Part shown: piece after piece, positions 42,967-51,389 of the stretch
Layout of the letters: every line of letters starts with the position of its first letter
Position numbering within the stretch: position 1 is the stretch's first letter
NCBI GenBank assembly: GCA_964501275.1
Contig: CAZCSP010000002.1
Location: forward strand, 140,336 to 204,335
Length of the DNA: 64,000 nucleotides
Reading direction: 5' to 3'
DNA from: 55-13 sp964501275
GTDB lineage: Bacteria; Armatimonadota; Fimbriimonadia; Fimbriimonadales; Fimbriimonadaceae
Notes under the pieces: generated by a model
What the model saw: only the letters and a program-made list of their open reading frames with translations
The model's database searches: none
What the model was told of the DNA's origin: nothing
Position numbers and translations under genes: made by a program

Positions 42967-43379
42967 CTTTCGTTGCCAGCGCTTCCCATCGACTTAGCCA
43001 CTGGTGAATCCGTAGCCGCACACATCGACTTGCCCGGCGCAACGCCTTCGACCATGATCGCGAGCAACCGATCTCGGCAATAGATACCAACCGAGACCGG
43101 AGAGGCGTTAAAGTTGAACATGACGCGAAAATCCGACTCCACAACTCTGGTTGCATCTTCAAAAGGAATCGCGAAATCGCGGGTGTTTGCATAAGGAGGT
43201 TCGGCATCCTTCCGCTCCCATTCAGGTTCGACTGGCGCATCAACCCGATTGAACAGCCAAACATCGCTCACAATCTGTCGGTCCTTCAACAGGTAAGCAT
43301 AGGCAACCCGTTCGTCAGCCTCAATCACCACTTGATAGCCTTGCGGGTTGTCAAAGCTAGTCCAGAAGCAGTCCATCAT
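42963..43379 (-). CDS. Hypothetical protein
   Basis: The 138-aa product begins MMDCFWTSFDNPQGYQVVIEADERVAYAYLL and appears to be a small alpha/beta soluble protein with no signal peptide or recognised motif. It ends with a 4-nt convergent overlap on the lipoprotein gene. Frame integrity and a clean ATGATG start support it; function unknown. Confidence 0.6.
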   Translation of the reverse strand: MMDCFWTSFDNPQGYQVVIEADERVAYAYLLKDRQIVSDVWLFNRVDAPVEPEWERKDAEPPYANTRDFAIPFEDATRVVESDFRVMFNFNASPVSVGIYCRDRLLAIMVEGVAPGKSMCAATDSPVAKSMGSAGNES

Positions 43380-43431
43380 TCACTTTGCGATTTCCCTACG
43401 AGACCTCAACCGATACAAGTTCAAACCCCTC

Positions 43432-43481
43432 TATCCCCCGACCCCTTTCTCCCCAACCTTTGGGGGAGAAAGGGGAGCTAA
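43432..43481. repeat. G/C-rich hairpin repeat (family E)
   Basis: ACCCCTTTCTCCCC and GGGGGAGAAAGGGG are inverted around a short AACCTTT loop. It resembles the first hairpin of the methyltransferase insertion (3723-3755). It lies just past the response-regulator stop, so it may also help end that transcript. Confidence 0.6.
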
Positions 43482-43489
43482 AACTCGAA

Positions 43490-44149
43490 CTACGATAATG
43501 TCAAACCCTTCTTGTGAGCCAACAGGGCGGCTTCGGTCCGATCATTCACCTGGAGCTTCTTGAAGATCGCGGTGACGTGGGTCTTGACTGTTTTTTCGGA
43601 CAGGCATAGCTTATCGGCAATCGCCGCGTTCTTCATGCCCGCCGCGATGCACTCCAAGACCTCTACCTCGCGGCGGGACAGTTCTTGGAAGACTTGCCGA
43701 GTCTCGGTGGCGGCCTTGTTGATCCGGTTGAATTCGCCGAGAACCCTTGCCACCAATGCGGGGCTCATCGCGCCGTCGCCGTGGTGGGCGGCTTTCACTG
43801 CGTTCCGAATCTCCTCTACCCCCGCATCCTTCAAGACATAGCCGATGGCCCCCGCCTTGATCGCGGCAAAGACGTTCTCGTCGTCTCCAAATTTCGTAAG
43901 GATCACCACCTGGACCTCGGGCATCTTCTCTCTGAGTTGGCGGGTGGCCGAGATGCCGTCCAGGCGGGGCATCTGGATGTCCATCAACACCACCTGCGGC
44001 TTGAGGATATAGGCCTCGGCAATCGCCTGCTCCCCATTGGGAACCGCCGAGACAAGGTTCAAGCCAGGGTCCAGGCGAAGCAGTTCCGAGAGCGTATTTC
44101 GCAAAAGCGAATCATCCTCGGCGATCATCACTCGTATCTTCTCTTCCAT
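43490..44149 (-). CDS. NarL/FixJ-family response regulator
   Basis: The 219-aa regulator has a receiver domain (AEDDSLLRN, phospho-acceptor Asp 57 in VVLMDIQMP, Lys in ILTKFGD) and a LuxR-type helix-turn-helix (LSRREVEVLECIAAGMKNAAIADKLCLSEKTVKTHV). It is paired with the upstream sensor kinase. The 155-bp gap between kinase and regulator is filled by an inverted repeat, unusual for such pairs. Targets unknown. Confidence 0.93.
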   Translation of the reverse strand: MEEKIRVMIAEDDSLLRNTLSELLRLDPGLNLVSAVPNGEQAIAEAYILKPQVVLMDIQMPRLDGISATRQLREKMPEVQVVILTKFGDDENVFAAIKAGAIGYVLKDAGVEEIRNAVKAAHHGDGAMSPALVARVLGEFNRINKAATETRQVFQELSRREVEVLECIAAGMKNAAIADKLCLSEKTVKTHVTAIFKKLQVNDRTEAALLAHKKGLTLS

Positions 44150-44176
44150 CGGTTACCTCCACAAATCCAGCGATCC

Positions 44177-44302
44177 AAGCCCCCTTGAGGGGGTTGGGGG
44201 TGGCGCACAGTTCTCCGCTTTTAGAGTTCAACCCACCTTGGCCTGGGCTCCTTCGATACATACGGGGAACCTGGCCACACCCCCAACCCCCTCAAGGGGG
44301 CT
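44177..44302. repeat. Inverted-repeat element between kinase and regulator genes (family E)
   Basis: Arms of about 27 nt at 44177-44203 and 44275-44302 begin AGCCCCCTTGAGGGGGTTGG. Each arm contains its own hairpin, CCCCTTGAGGGG. The 71-bp centre has no coding frame. Layout equals a small non-autonomous element. Confidence 0.75.
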
Positions 44303-44304
44303 CC

Positions 44305-45435
44305 TCACCTCTTCGGAATCGAAACCTCCACTATTGTGCCCGTCTCCGCCCCTCGAATCTCAAAATGGCCGTTGCACTCTTCGGCCCGCATCTTCATCCC
44401 CTCCAGCCCCGCATGTTCCACTTCCGACTGGTTCGGGTCGGCGACGAATCCGATCCCGTCGTCATGAACCGCCAACTCGGTGCGATCCGGTTGGAACCGA
44501 AGCCGGATCGACACGTTCTTGGCTTTGGCGTGGCGCAGGATATTGTTGAGCGCTTCCTGGGCGATGCGGAAAAAGGCGTTCTCCGACTCCGCATTGAGCC
44601 TCACGGGCTGACCAACCACTTCAAAGTTCAGACCCAGCCCGTTCCGCTCGCAGATGTTGCTCGCATACTGGCGAAGCGCAGGCTCGAACCCGCCCACCAT
44701 CTCATGCTTCCTTAATCTTTGGACCAGGAAGCGCAGCTCATCTGTGGCTTGACGGACCGTTTGGCGACTCTCGCCCGCGATCTTCGCCGCCCGATCCGGG
44801 TCTTGGTGCGCCACAAGTTGCGCCAGTTCCATCTGCGAGGCGGCGGTAATCAGGCTGCCCTGCAAGCCGTCATGCATCTCCAGAGCCAGCCGATTCCGAT
44901 CTGCCTCCAGCCGAAGCTGAGAGCGAATCTCCGCCGCCTGCTTGGCGAGCATGGTCAGGAGGGAACTCATGACGATGAGGAAGAAGAAGCGGAAAGCGAT
45001 GTTGAACGGCGCCCACTCCTCGATCGGGGTGCTGAGGGAGGCCAGAATCGAGCCCGCCACTACCAGAAACGCCACCGTCGCCGACCACCGCCAGTTCAAA
45101 GTCTGGGCCGCCTCGGCGATGGGGAGGAAGAACAGGAGGGCGATGTTGCTGAGCGGGTTGCTGTCGGCGAAGTAGAGGAACAGGCTGACGATGGCGACGT
45201 CGATGGGTGGATAAACGAAGTCCCACTTCAGCCAGGGCGGGTCCTTGAAGGCGAGCAAGGTTCGGATGCCAAGGTAGGCAAAGACACCAACAATGCAGAA
45301 CCACAGGTTCTGGGCGGCGGCGTCGGTCAGGTTCCGCCGAACCTCCGGCATCTCCACCCAAAAGAGCATAAAGGGGGTGCAGACCCACAGGTGGACCAAG
45401 AAGATCAGGTGCCTCTTCTTGCTTCCCATGCCCAT
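44305..45435 (-). CDS. Membrane sensor histidine kinase, HisKA_3 type
   Basis: The 376-aa kinase has about five N-terminal membrane helices, then a dimerisation helix with phospho-acceptor His 188 in LALEMHDGLQGSLITAAS and an HATPase domain with ALNNILRHAKAKN (N box), LAVHDDGIGF and GLEGMKMRAEECNGHF (G boxes). It phosphorylates the downstream NarL-type regulator. The membrane region suggests it senses an envelope or membrane signal. Divergent from the GYF-domain gene. Confidence 0.93.
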   Translation of the reverse strand: MGMGSKKRHLIFLVHLWVCTPFMLFWVEMPEVRRNLTDAAAQNLWFCIVGVFAYLGIRTLLAFKDPPWLKWDFVYPPIDVAIVSLFLYFADSNPLSNIALLFFLPIAEAAQTLNWRWSATVAFLVVAGSILASLSTPIEEWAPFNIAFRFFFLIVMSSLLTMLAKQAAEIRSQLRLEADRNRLALEMHDGLQGSLITAASQMELAQLVAHQDPDRAAKIAGESRQTVRQATDELRFLVQRLRKHEMVGGFEPALRQYASNICERNGLGLNFEVVGQPVRLNAESENAFFRIAQEALNNILRHAKAKNVSIRLRFQPDRTELAVHDDGIGFVADPNQSEVEHAGLEGMKMRAEECNGHFEIRGAETGTIVEVSIPKR

Positions 45436-45547
45436 ACCTTGAGTTTAGCGGGTTTGGCGGACGTCTGGGTCTTGATTTTGTGGGACGACCCACGGCCCCA
45501 AATCTGCCCCAATCATCCCGCTACCTCGGGGTACCTTCCTTGGGCGG

Positions 45548-45991
45548 ATGCGTTACTTCGTCGTTGGGGAGGATGGGGAGCTTTATGGGCCGGCGGATAT
45601 TGCCGCGCTGAACGACTGGATCGAGCAAGGGCGGTTGGCGCCTACGACCATGATTCAAGAGGAGTTCGGCGGAGCACGGTTTGCGGCTTCCCTATTGGAA
45701 GGGCTCAGCTTTTCGGCGGGTTACGTCCACCCAAGCGCCCTTCCCGATCCGGGGGATCAGGAGTTCAAGATGGCTTGGATGATGGGCATCGCTGGAATCC
45801 TCTGTTGTCCCGGTTTTGGAGTGATTGGGCTTTTGTACGCCATTGCCGCCAAGAAGAAAGGCCACCCCAAAGCCATCGCCCCCATCATCTTCTGCGCCAT
45901 CGTCTCCGCCGTAACCCTCGCCTGGAGCGCCCTCCTCATCAAGGTAGGCGGAGCCGATGGCCTGATGCGCCTGCTCCGGGAAATGAGATAG
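45548..45991 (+). CDS. GYF_2/DUF4190 small membrane protein
   Basis: The 147-aa protein begins with a GYF_2-like domain (YFVVGEDGELYGPADIAALNDWIEQGRL) and ends with two helices typical of DUF4190 (MAWMMGIAGILCCPGFGVIGLLYAIAAKKKG; PIIFCAIVSAVTLAWSALLI). Such proteins are common, of unknown function, and often sit near signalling or gyrase genes. It is followed by gyrB after about 190 bp. Confidence 0.8.
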   Translation: MRYFVVGEDGELYGPADIAALNDWIEQGRLAPTTMIQEEFGGARFAASLLEGLSFSAGYVHPSALPDPGDQEFKMAWMMGIAGILCCPGFGVIGLLYAIAAKKKGHPKAIAPIIFCAIVSAVTLAWSALLIKVGGADGLMRLLREMR

Positions 45992-46177
45992 AGGTTTTGA
46001 GCTTAGATTGGGGACGCCATGTCGCACAGCAGATCACACCGTCACTTCCACGGGTCCTTTTAGGCGGTCTGGCCGTCCTTAATTCAGGTACAATTCAGAT
46101 TCAAATCCATGCTTGCACCGCAAGCGATGCCACCCCTCCTGGCATATCTGAGAATGGAGGACGCGAGCTAGAGCCAG

Positions 46178-48355
46178 ATGCCCGAAAATACTCCCCTTCC
46201 CGAAGACGAAAACAACTTTGATCCCCAAGCCGAAAACGAAGAGCAGATTGCCTACATCGACGAGATTGTGGGCAAGGTCGAGGGCGACTATAACGCCAAT
46301 CAGATCCAGGTTCTTGAAGGTTTGGAGGCCGTGCGCAAGCGCCCCGGAATGTATGTGGGCGACAACGGCAAGCGCGGTTTGCACCAGATGTTCCGCGAAG
46401 TTATCGACAACTCCGTCGACGAAGCCCTCGCCGGCCACTGCGACCACATCATCGTAACCCTCTATGCCGACAACTCGGTCAGCGTAGAGGACAACGGGCG
46501 CGGCATCCCGGTGGACACCCACAAGAAGATGGGCGTTAGTGCCCTGCAGGTGGTTATGACCGTCTTGCACGCGGGCGGCAAGTTTGGTGGCGACAGCAGT
46601 GGATACAAGACCTCGGGAGGCCTTCACGGCGTCGGCGTCTCCTGCACCAACGCGCTCTCGGCTTGGATGGAGACGACGGTCAAGCGTGACGGCAAGGTTT
46701 ATCAGCAACGATATGAGAAGGGCATCCCTGTCACCGAAGTCAAAGAGATCGGCAAGATCGGCAAAGAAGTCACTGGAACCAAGCAGCACTGGTTCGCCGA
46801 TCCATCTGTTCTGACCGAACACGAGTACGACGTCCACATCTTCAAGACTCGAATGCGCGAACTGGCCTATCTGAACTCCAAGGTCAAGTTCGAGTACGTC
46901 GATGAGCAGGACCCCGAGCGGTCGGAGGTCTTCTTCTACCAGCGCGGCATCCCCCAGTTGGTTGAGGACCTGAACGAGAGCAAAGAATCTCTGCACCCGG
47001 TTATCTCGTTCCGCCGCGTCAAGGAGACGACTGAGGTCGAAGTGGCCATGCAGTACACCGATGGCTACTCGCTCACCCTCCTCGCCTTCTCAAACAACAT
47101 CCACAACCCGGACGGGGGAACCCACGCATCCGGCTTCAACGCGGCGCTCACCCGCACCATGAACGCGTACGCGAAGAAGATGAACTTCCTGAAGGACGGA
47201 AAGGATTCCAACTTCACGTCCGAGGACGCGAGCGAAGGTTTGACGGCGGTGATTTCGCTCCGCCTGGAGAACCCCTCCTATAACTCTCAGGACAAGGTCA
47301 AGCTGGTGACTCCCGAAGTCCAGGGCTTGACCAACTCTCTGGTAGGCGACGGCCTGATGACGTTCTTCGAGGAGAACCCCCAACTCGCCAAGCGGATCAT
47401 TGACAAAGTGATCACCGCCCAACGCGCCCGTGAGGCGGCAAGGAAGGCTGCGGAGAGCATCCGCAGAGGCAACGCCATGGACAGCTTCGGCCTTCCCGGC
47501 AAGCTCAGCGACTGTCGGAGCAAGGAGATGGAGCGGTGTGAAATCTTCCTGGTCGAGGGCGATTCGGCGGGCGGTTCCGCCAAGCAGGCCCGAGACCGCG
47601 AAACCCAAGCCATCCTGCCATTGCGCGGAAAGATTCTCAACGTCGAACGAGCCCGCATCGACAAGGCGCTCGACAACCAGGAGATCCAAGCCCTCATTGC
47701 CGCCCTGGGCGTGGGTATCGACTTGACCATGGGTCGGTCTGAAATAATGGAGGAGACGGACGACGAGCAGTTGGAACTGGAGATTGGCGCTAATGGCGCC
47801 AGCAACGGCAACGGCGCTCCGAAAGCCTATGAACTTTCGGAAACCAAGAAGGGCAAGAAAGATAAGGAACGAGACATTGAGTTCGACCTGAGCAAGCTAC
47901 GCTATGGCAAGGTCATCATCATGACCGACGCCGACGTGGACGGCGAGCACATTCGCACTCTGCTCCTCACCTTCTTCTACCGCTACATGAAGCCCCTTGT
48001 CATGGCCGGCCATATCTACCTAGCCCAACCCCCGCTCTTCGTCGTGAAGTCAGGCACCAATGAACGTCACTACGCGATGTCCGAAGGCGAACGGGACGAG
48101 ATCATTAAGGGCCTCAAGAAGAAGAACATCCAAGTCACCCGCTTTAAGGGTTTGGGCGAAATGAATGCGGAAGACCTGGAGGAGACAACGATGGCGCCCG
48201 ACAAGCGCAAACTGGTGCAGGTGAAGTTCGACAAGGAGTTCGAAGCCGAGATCGAGGTGATGTTCTCCAAACTGATGGGCGACAAGGTGGAGCCAAGAAG
48301 AGAGTTCATCGAACGCCACGCGAAGCAAGCGCATAACGTCGACTGGCATTATTAG
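46178..48355 (+). CDS. gyrB: DNA gyrase subunit B
   Basis: The 725-aa ATPase subunit of gyrase introduces negative supercoils. GHKL motifs: EVIDNSVDEALAG, VEDNGRGIPVD, GLHGVGVSCTNALS. Transducer and TOPRIM: EGDSAGGSAKQARDRETQAILPLRGK (catalytic Glu) and IIMTDADVDGEHIRTLLLTFFYR (metal Asp). A low-complexity linker (NGASNGNGAPK and KKGKKDKERD) is inserted before the Asp motif; extended linkers here are known in several phyla. Ends REFIERHAKQAHNVDW. gyrA is not in the window. Confidence 0.95.
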   Translation: MPENTPLPEDENNFDPQAENEEQIAYIDEIVGKVEGDYNANQIQVLEGLEAVRKRPGMYVGDNGKRGLHQMFREVIDNSVDEALAGHCDHIIVTLYADNSVSVEDNGRGIPVDTHKKMGVSALQVVMTVLHAGGKFGGDSSGYKTSGGLHGVGVSCTNALSAWMETTVKRDGKVYQQRYEKGIPVTEVKEIGKIGKEVTGTKQHWFADPSVLTEHEYDVHIFKTRMRELAYLNSKVKFEYVDEQDPERSEVFFYQRGIPQLVEDLNESKESLHPVISFRRVKETTEVEVAMQYTDGYSLTLLAFSNNIHNPDGGTHASGFNAALTRTMNAYAKKMNFLKDGKDSNFTSEDASEGLTAVISLRLENPSYNSQDKVKLVTPEVQGLTNSLVGDGLMTFFEENPQLAKRIIDKVITAQRAREAARKAAESIRRGNAMDSFGLPGKLSDCRSKEMERCEIFLVEGDSAGGSAKQARDRETQAILPLRGKILNVERARIDKALDNQEIQALIAALGVGIDLTMGRSEIMEETDDEQLELEIGANGASNGNGAPKAYELSETKKGKKDKERDIEFDLSKLRYGKVIIMTDADVDGEHIRTLLLTFFYRYMKPLVMAGHIYLAQPPLFVVKSGTNERHYAMSEGERDEIIKGLKKKNIQVTRFKGLGEMNAEDLEETTMAPDKRKLVQVKFDKEFEAEIEVMFSKLMGDKVEPRREFIERHAKQAHNVDWHY

Positions 48356-48408
48356 TTTGGAGTTGGGAATTTTGAGTTTGGAGTGGGGAGAGACCGCGCG
48401 CCTCCCCT

Positions 48409-48865
48409 CTTTGCGCCTTTGCGTGAAAAACAGAATCCACTACAGTCGATTCACAACCCGCTTGATTCCGTTCTTGATGTACTCCTCACCAAAATTGATG
48501 AGCAATCTGAGTCGCTTGTCGGTAAGTCGGAGGTAGGTCAGCAGGATTTTGTAGGCTACGGGCGGCACGAGTTCTAACGACTTGATTTCCACCAGGACCT
48601 TACCGCCTACAATCAGATCAGCACGGAAGCCGTCCCCTAGCTTTATGCCTTCGTAGACAAGTGGGATAGCCCGTTGACGCTCAACCGTGAGTCCGCGAGA
48701 GAGAAGCTCGTCCTCCAGAACGGTTTCGTAAACCGTCTCAAGCAACCCTGGTCCGAACGTAGAATGCACTTTGAAAGCGGCGTCGACGATTTGAGTGGCG
48801 ATCTCGTTTTCTGTCATCGCTCGATCCTGAGTTTATTCTCACGCAAAGACGCGAAGACGCAAAGG
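48409..48865. mobile_element. GxxExxY gene bounded by inverted TTTGCG repeats (family B)
   Basis: CTTTGCGCCTTTGCGTGA (48409-48426) on the left faces TCACGCAAAGACGCGAAGAC and onward (48839-48865) on the right. The only gene between them is the GxxExxY gene. The same arm words make up the gene-less hairpins at 27113-27176 and 36573-36648. The cassette sits between gyrB and the chemoreceptor gene. Confidence 0.55.
48440..48817 (-). CDS. GxxExxY protein
   Basis: The 125-aa product carries the naming motif GLLETVYE (G-x-x-E-x-x-Y) after an N-terminal helix (EIATQIVDAAFKVHSTFGPG). DGFRADLIVGGKVLVEIKSLE resembles the PD-(D/E)xK nuclease core: D-x(10)-E-x-K. The family has no assigned role. ATG 48817. 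It is flanked by inverted TTTGCG repeats, which also occur in two places without the gene. Confidence 0.88.
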   Translation of the reverse strand: MTENEIATQIVDAAFKVHSTFGPGLLETVYETVLEDELLSRGLTVERQRAIPLVYEGIKLGDGFRADLIVGGKVLVEIKSLELVPPVAYKILLTYLRLTDKRLRLLINFGEEYIKNGIKRVVNRL

Positions 48866-48994
48866 TATCTCCTCGCTTTTCCTCCAAGTACGCAAAGACA
48901 GTGCCACATGGAGCGGTTAGTGGAAAAGGCGTTGCTTCAATATAACCCTCTTCGACAATGCCATCCCCAAAACCAAAACCCAATGCCTAATGCC

Positions 48995-49027
48995 AAAAAG
49001 GAGGCCCGGGAGGGATTTCCGAGCCTC
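48995..49027 (-). terminator. Intrinsic terminator after the chemoreceptor gene
   Basis: On the minus strand GAGGCTCGG and CCGGGCCTC pair (one G-U) around about 10-15 nt, followed by CTTTTT. It starts about 16 nt after the stop at 49043. Confidence 0.7.
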
Positions 49028-49042
49028 TAAGGGTTGGTTGAT

Positions 49043-50641
49043 TTAAGCGGCGATTCTGAGATGCGCCTGCTTTTGTTTGAAAGACTCTTGGGGTTGGGTG
49101 GCGCGGCTCTTGTTGATGACTCCTTCCGCAACCTTGCCGATCTCGCTGAGGTTGTTGATCTGCTGATCCAGTTCCTTTAGGCTGACGACCAGCTCTTGAA
49201 CCTGGGCGCTCATCTCTTCGGTGGAGGCGCTCATCTCTTCTCCAGCGGCAGAGTTCTCCTCGGTGATCGCGGCGATGTTCTCGATGGCGGCATTCACCAC
49301 CTCGATCTCCTGGCCCACCGTTCCCAGGATCGTCGCATTGGAGTCTGCGACTTCGTTCACTTTCTCCATCGCCTGGGAAAGCCGCTGATTGCTTTTGGCG
49401 GTCTCCTCGGCGGCAGTGGCAATCCTCTCCAGGCAGGCAGCTGCATCGTTGGTGACTTCTAGCGCCATGCCGACATCGTCAACGGTCCGCTGCATCGCCG
49501 ACATCGCCTCCTGGCTGCCGTCCTGGATGGCTTTAACCAAGCCCGTGATCTCCTTGGTAGAGTCAGAGGAGTTCTCCGCCAACTTGCGGACCTCCTCCGC
49601 GACGACGGCAAAGCCTCGCCCGTGCTCCCCCGCTCTTGCCGCCTCGATCGCCGCGTTCAAAGCGAGAAGGTTGGTCTGGGCGGCGATGTCGTCGATGGTC
49701 TGGACGATGCGCCCGATCTGGTCGCTCCGCTGATTCATCTCCTGGACTCGCGAAGCCGTCTCTTCCACTGTCAGCTTCAAACGGTCGATAGCCTCAATTC
49801 GCTCGCGAATGTGTTCCCACATCTTGGCCTGCTCGTCGATAGTCGCGACTTGGGACTGAACCTCGGATACCGAGGCGCTGGCTTCCACGAGCGCCTGGTG
49901 CTGCTCCTGCCCGCCTTTCACCATCTGGTCGCTGTTGGTGGAAAGCTTGTTCATGGAGGTGGCCGCGTTCTGCGCGGCCTCGGCCTGCATCTGGCCAGAA
50001 TGGGCGACCTGTTCGCAGACTCGGGCCACTTCCTGAGTTGCCCGACCGCTCTCGTCGGCGCCTTTCTGAAGCTGATCGCTGCTATCCACCAAGTTGGTGA
50101 TGACCTTGGTCACCTGCTCGTTGACCTCGCGAATCTTGCCGATGTAGCCGTACTCGATGTACGCCTCCATAATCAACTCCTGGTCCAGGTTCAAGACCTT
50201 CTGGAAGGAGGAAATCATACGGCCTGCCTTTGCGGGGCTGTACCAAAGCTTCTTGGTGATGAGCGGGTAGATGCACTGGTAGTATGTGCTCATTGCGGCG
50301 AAGAACCATACCGGGGTGAGGCCGATCGAGGCGTGGATTTGGCCCACAATCAATCGGCTTTCAAAGTACTGCTCGTCGAACTTGGCCCGAAAAACCTCGG
50401 CGAAGTAGGCGGGGTTGGTCTTCTTGAGTTTGTCAATAGTGCTTCCCGCCCCGGTGATGATCTGCAACGCGTCGGGATACTTCTCAATATGCTCGTAAAA
50501 CTCGTCGATCACCCAAGACAGTCTGGGGCCGATGATCCGCTCCAGCGCCCTTAAGTCTTGCGTCTCTTGGGGACCTAGGCGGTACAGGTCCATCCGTCGC
50601 TGACGCTCCGTTGGCGTCAACCCAAACTCATCAATCCTCAT
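49043..50641 (-). CDS. Globin-coupled methyl-accepting chemotaxis protein (HemAT-like)
   Basis: The 532-aa protein is soluble. Residues about 1-165 are a globin-coupled sensor domain; the proximal His 103 lies in VGQIHASIGLTPVWFFAAMS. Then a coiled-coil signalling domain with the MCP hairpin tip IAAQTNLLALNAAIEAARAG and flanking heptads (RVQEMNQRSDQIGRIVQTIDD). It senses oxygen through haem and signals to CheA/CheW, none of which is in this window. ATG 50641. Confidence 0.93.
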   Translation of the reverse strand: MRIDEFGLTPTERQRRMDLYRLGPQETQDLRALERIIGPRLSWVIDEFYEHIEKYPDALQIITGAGSTIDKLKKTNPAYFAEVFRAKFDEQYFESRLIVGQIHASIGLTPVWFFAAMSTYYQCIYPLITKKLWYSPAKAGRMISSFQKVLNLDQELIMEAYIEYGYIGKIREVNEQVTKVITNLVDSSDQLQKGADESGRATQEVARVCEQVAHSGQMQAEAAQNAATSMNKLSTNSDQMVKGGQEQHQALVEASASVSEVQSQVATIDEQAKMWEHIRERIEAIDRLKLTVEETASRVQEMNQRSDQIGRIVQTIDDIAAQTNLLALNAAIEAARAGEHGRGFAVVAEEVRKLAENSSDSTKEITGLVKAIQDGSQEAMSAMQRTVDDVGMALEVTNDAAACLERIATAAEETAKSNQRLSQAMEKVNEVADSNATILGTVGQEIEVVNAAIENIAAITEENSAAGEEMSASTEEMSAQVQELVVSLKELDQQINNLSEIGKVAEGVINKSRATQPQESFKQKQAHLRIAA

Positions 50642-50809
50642 TTTCGATCTCCCAAACCGCTGAATCCGTTTGCCATGCTAGACATAAACACGGGCGATTA
50701 CCAGGTTTATTGGCACCAAAGGTAATTCTCTTTACCCAATTTTTGCGCCCGTTAACGCAATGTTCTCGTGCATGGATGGGTTAGTCGTGGTTTCTTGGGA
50801 CATTGCTTT

Positions 50810-51388
50810 CTACTCCGACGTAACCAGCTTTTCTATGTGCTTAGCAAGGACGTCGAACTCAAGATTGACCAGATCGCCCGGACGGCGGTCGCCGAGATTC
50901 GTCTGCACCAAAGTATGGGGTACGACCCAAACGTCGAATTCGCCCGCCACCGGGTTGACCACCGTAAGGCTGATTCCGTCCACCGAGATCGATCCCTTGT
51001 CGATGAGGTAACGGTCGAACTCGTTAGGGGCTCGAAATCTGAAGATGGTGAAGTCCCCATCCTGGAGCACCGCCACTACCTCACCCACCGCATCCACATG
51101 CCCCTGCACAATATGCCCGCCAAAACGGTCGACGGGACGCATCGCCCGCTCCAGGTTGACCTCGGCGCCACTTTTCACATGGTGGAACGCGGTGCGAAGT
51201 CGGGTTTCGGGGCTGAGATCGAAGATGAGGCTGCCGTCTTCCAGAGCGGTAAGGCAGCATCCGTTGACGGACACGCTTTCCCCCGCTTTGACTGGGTCGC
51301 CAGGCCAAGCATCAGGGGCAGAGACTTCCAGTTTGGAGCCCTGGATCATCTCTACTTTCCCAACCGCCTGAATAATGCCAGTGAACAC
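50810..51388 (-). CDS. ribE: Riboflavin synthase alpha chain
   Basis: The 192-aa protein dismutates two 6,7-dimethyl-8-ribityllumazine molecules to riboflavin. Two lumazine-binding barrels: start FTGIIQAVGKV, ESVSVNGCCLTAL, then GGHIVQGHVDAVG and GSISVDGISLTVV. GTG start directly follows the GH31 stop, so it is co-transcribed with that unrelated gene. No FMN riboswitch is visible. Other rib genes are not in the window. Confidence 0.95.
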   Translation of the reverse strand: MFTGIIQAVGKVEMIQGSKLEVSAPDAWPGDPVKAGESVSVNGCCLTALEDGSLIFDLSPETRLRTAFHHVKSGAEVNLERAMRPVDRFGGHIVQGHVDAVGEVVAVLQDGDFTIFRFRAPNEFDRYLIDKGSISVDGISLTVVNPVAGEFDVWVVPHTLVQTNLGDRRPGDLVNLEFDVLAKHIEKLVTSE

Positions 51389-51389
51389 G

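Noticed and set aside
44719..46221. 500-codon open frame antisense to the sensor kinase
   Set aside because: It lies opposite the HATPase kinase and then across the GYF_2 gene in a different frame; no domain is recognisable, and high GC gives such shadows often.
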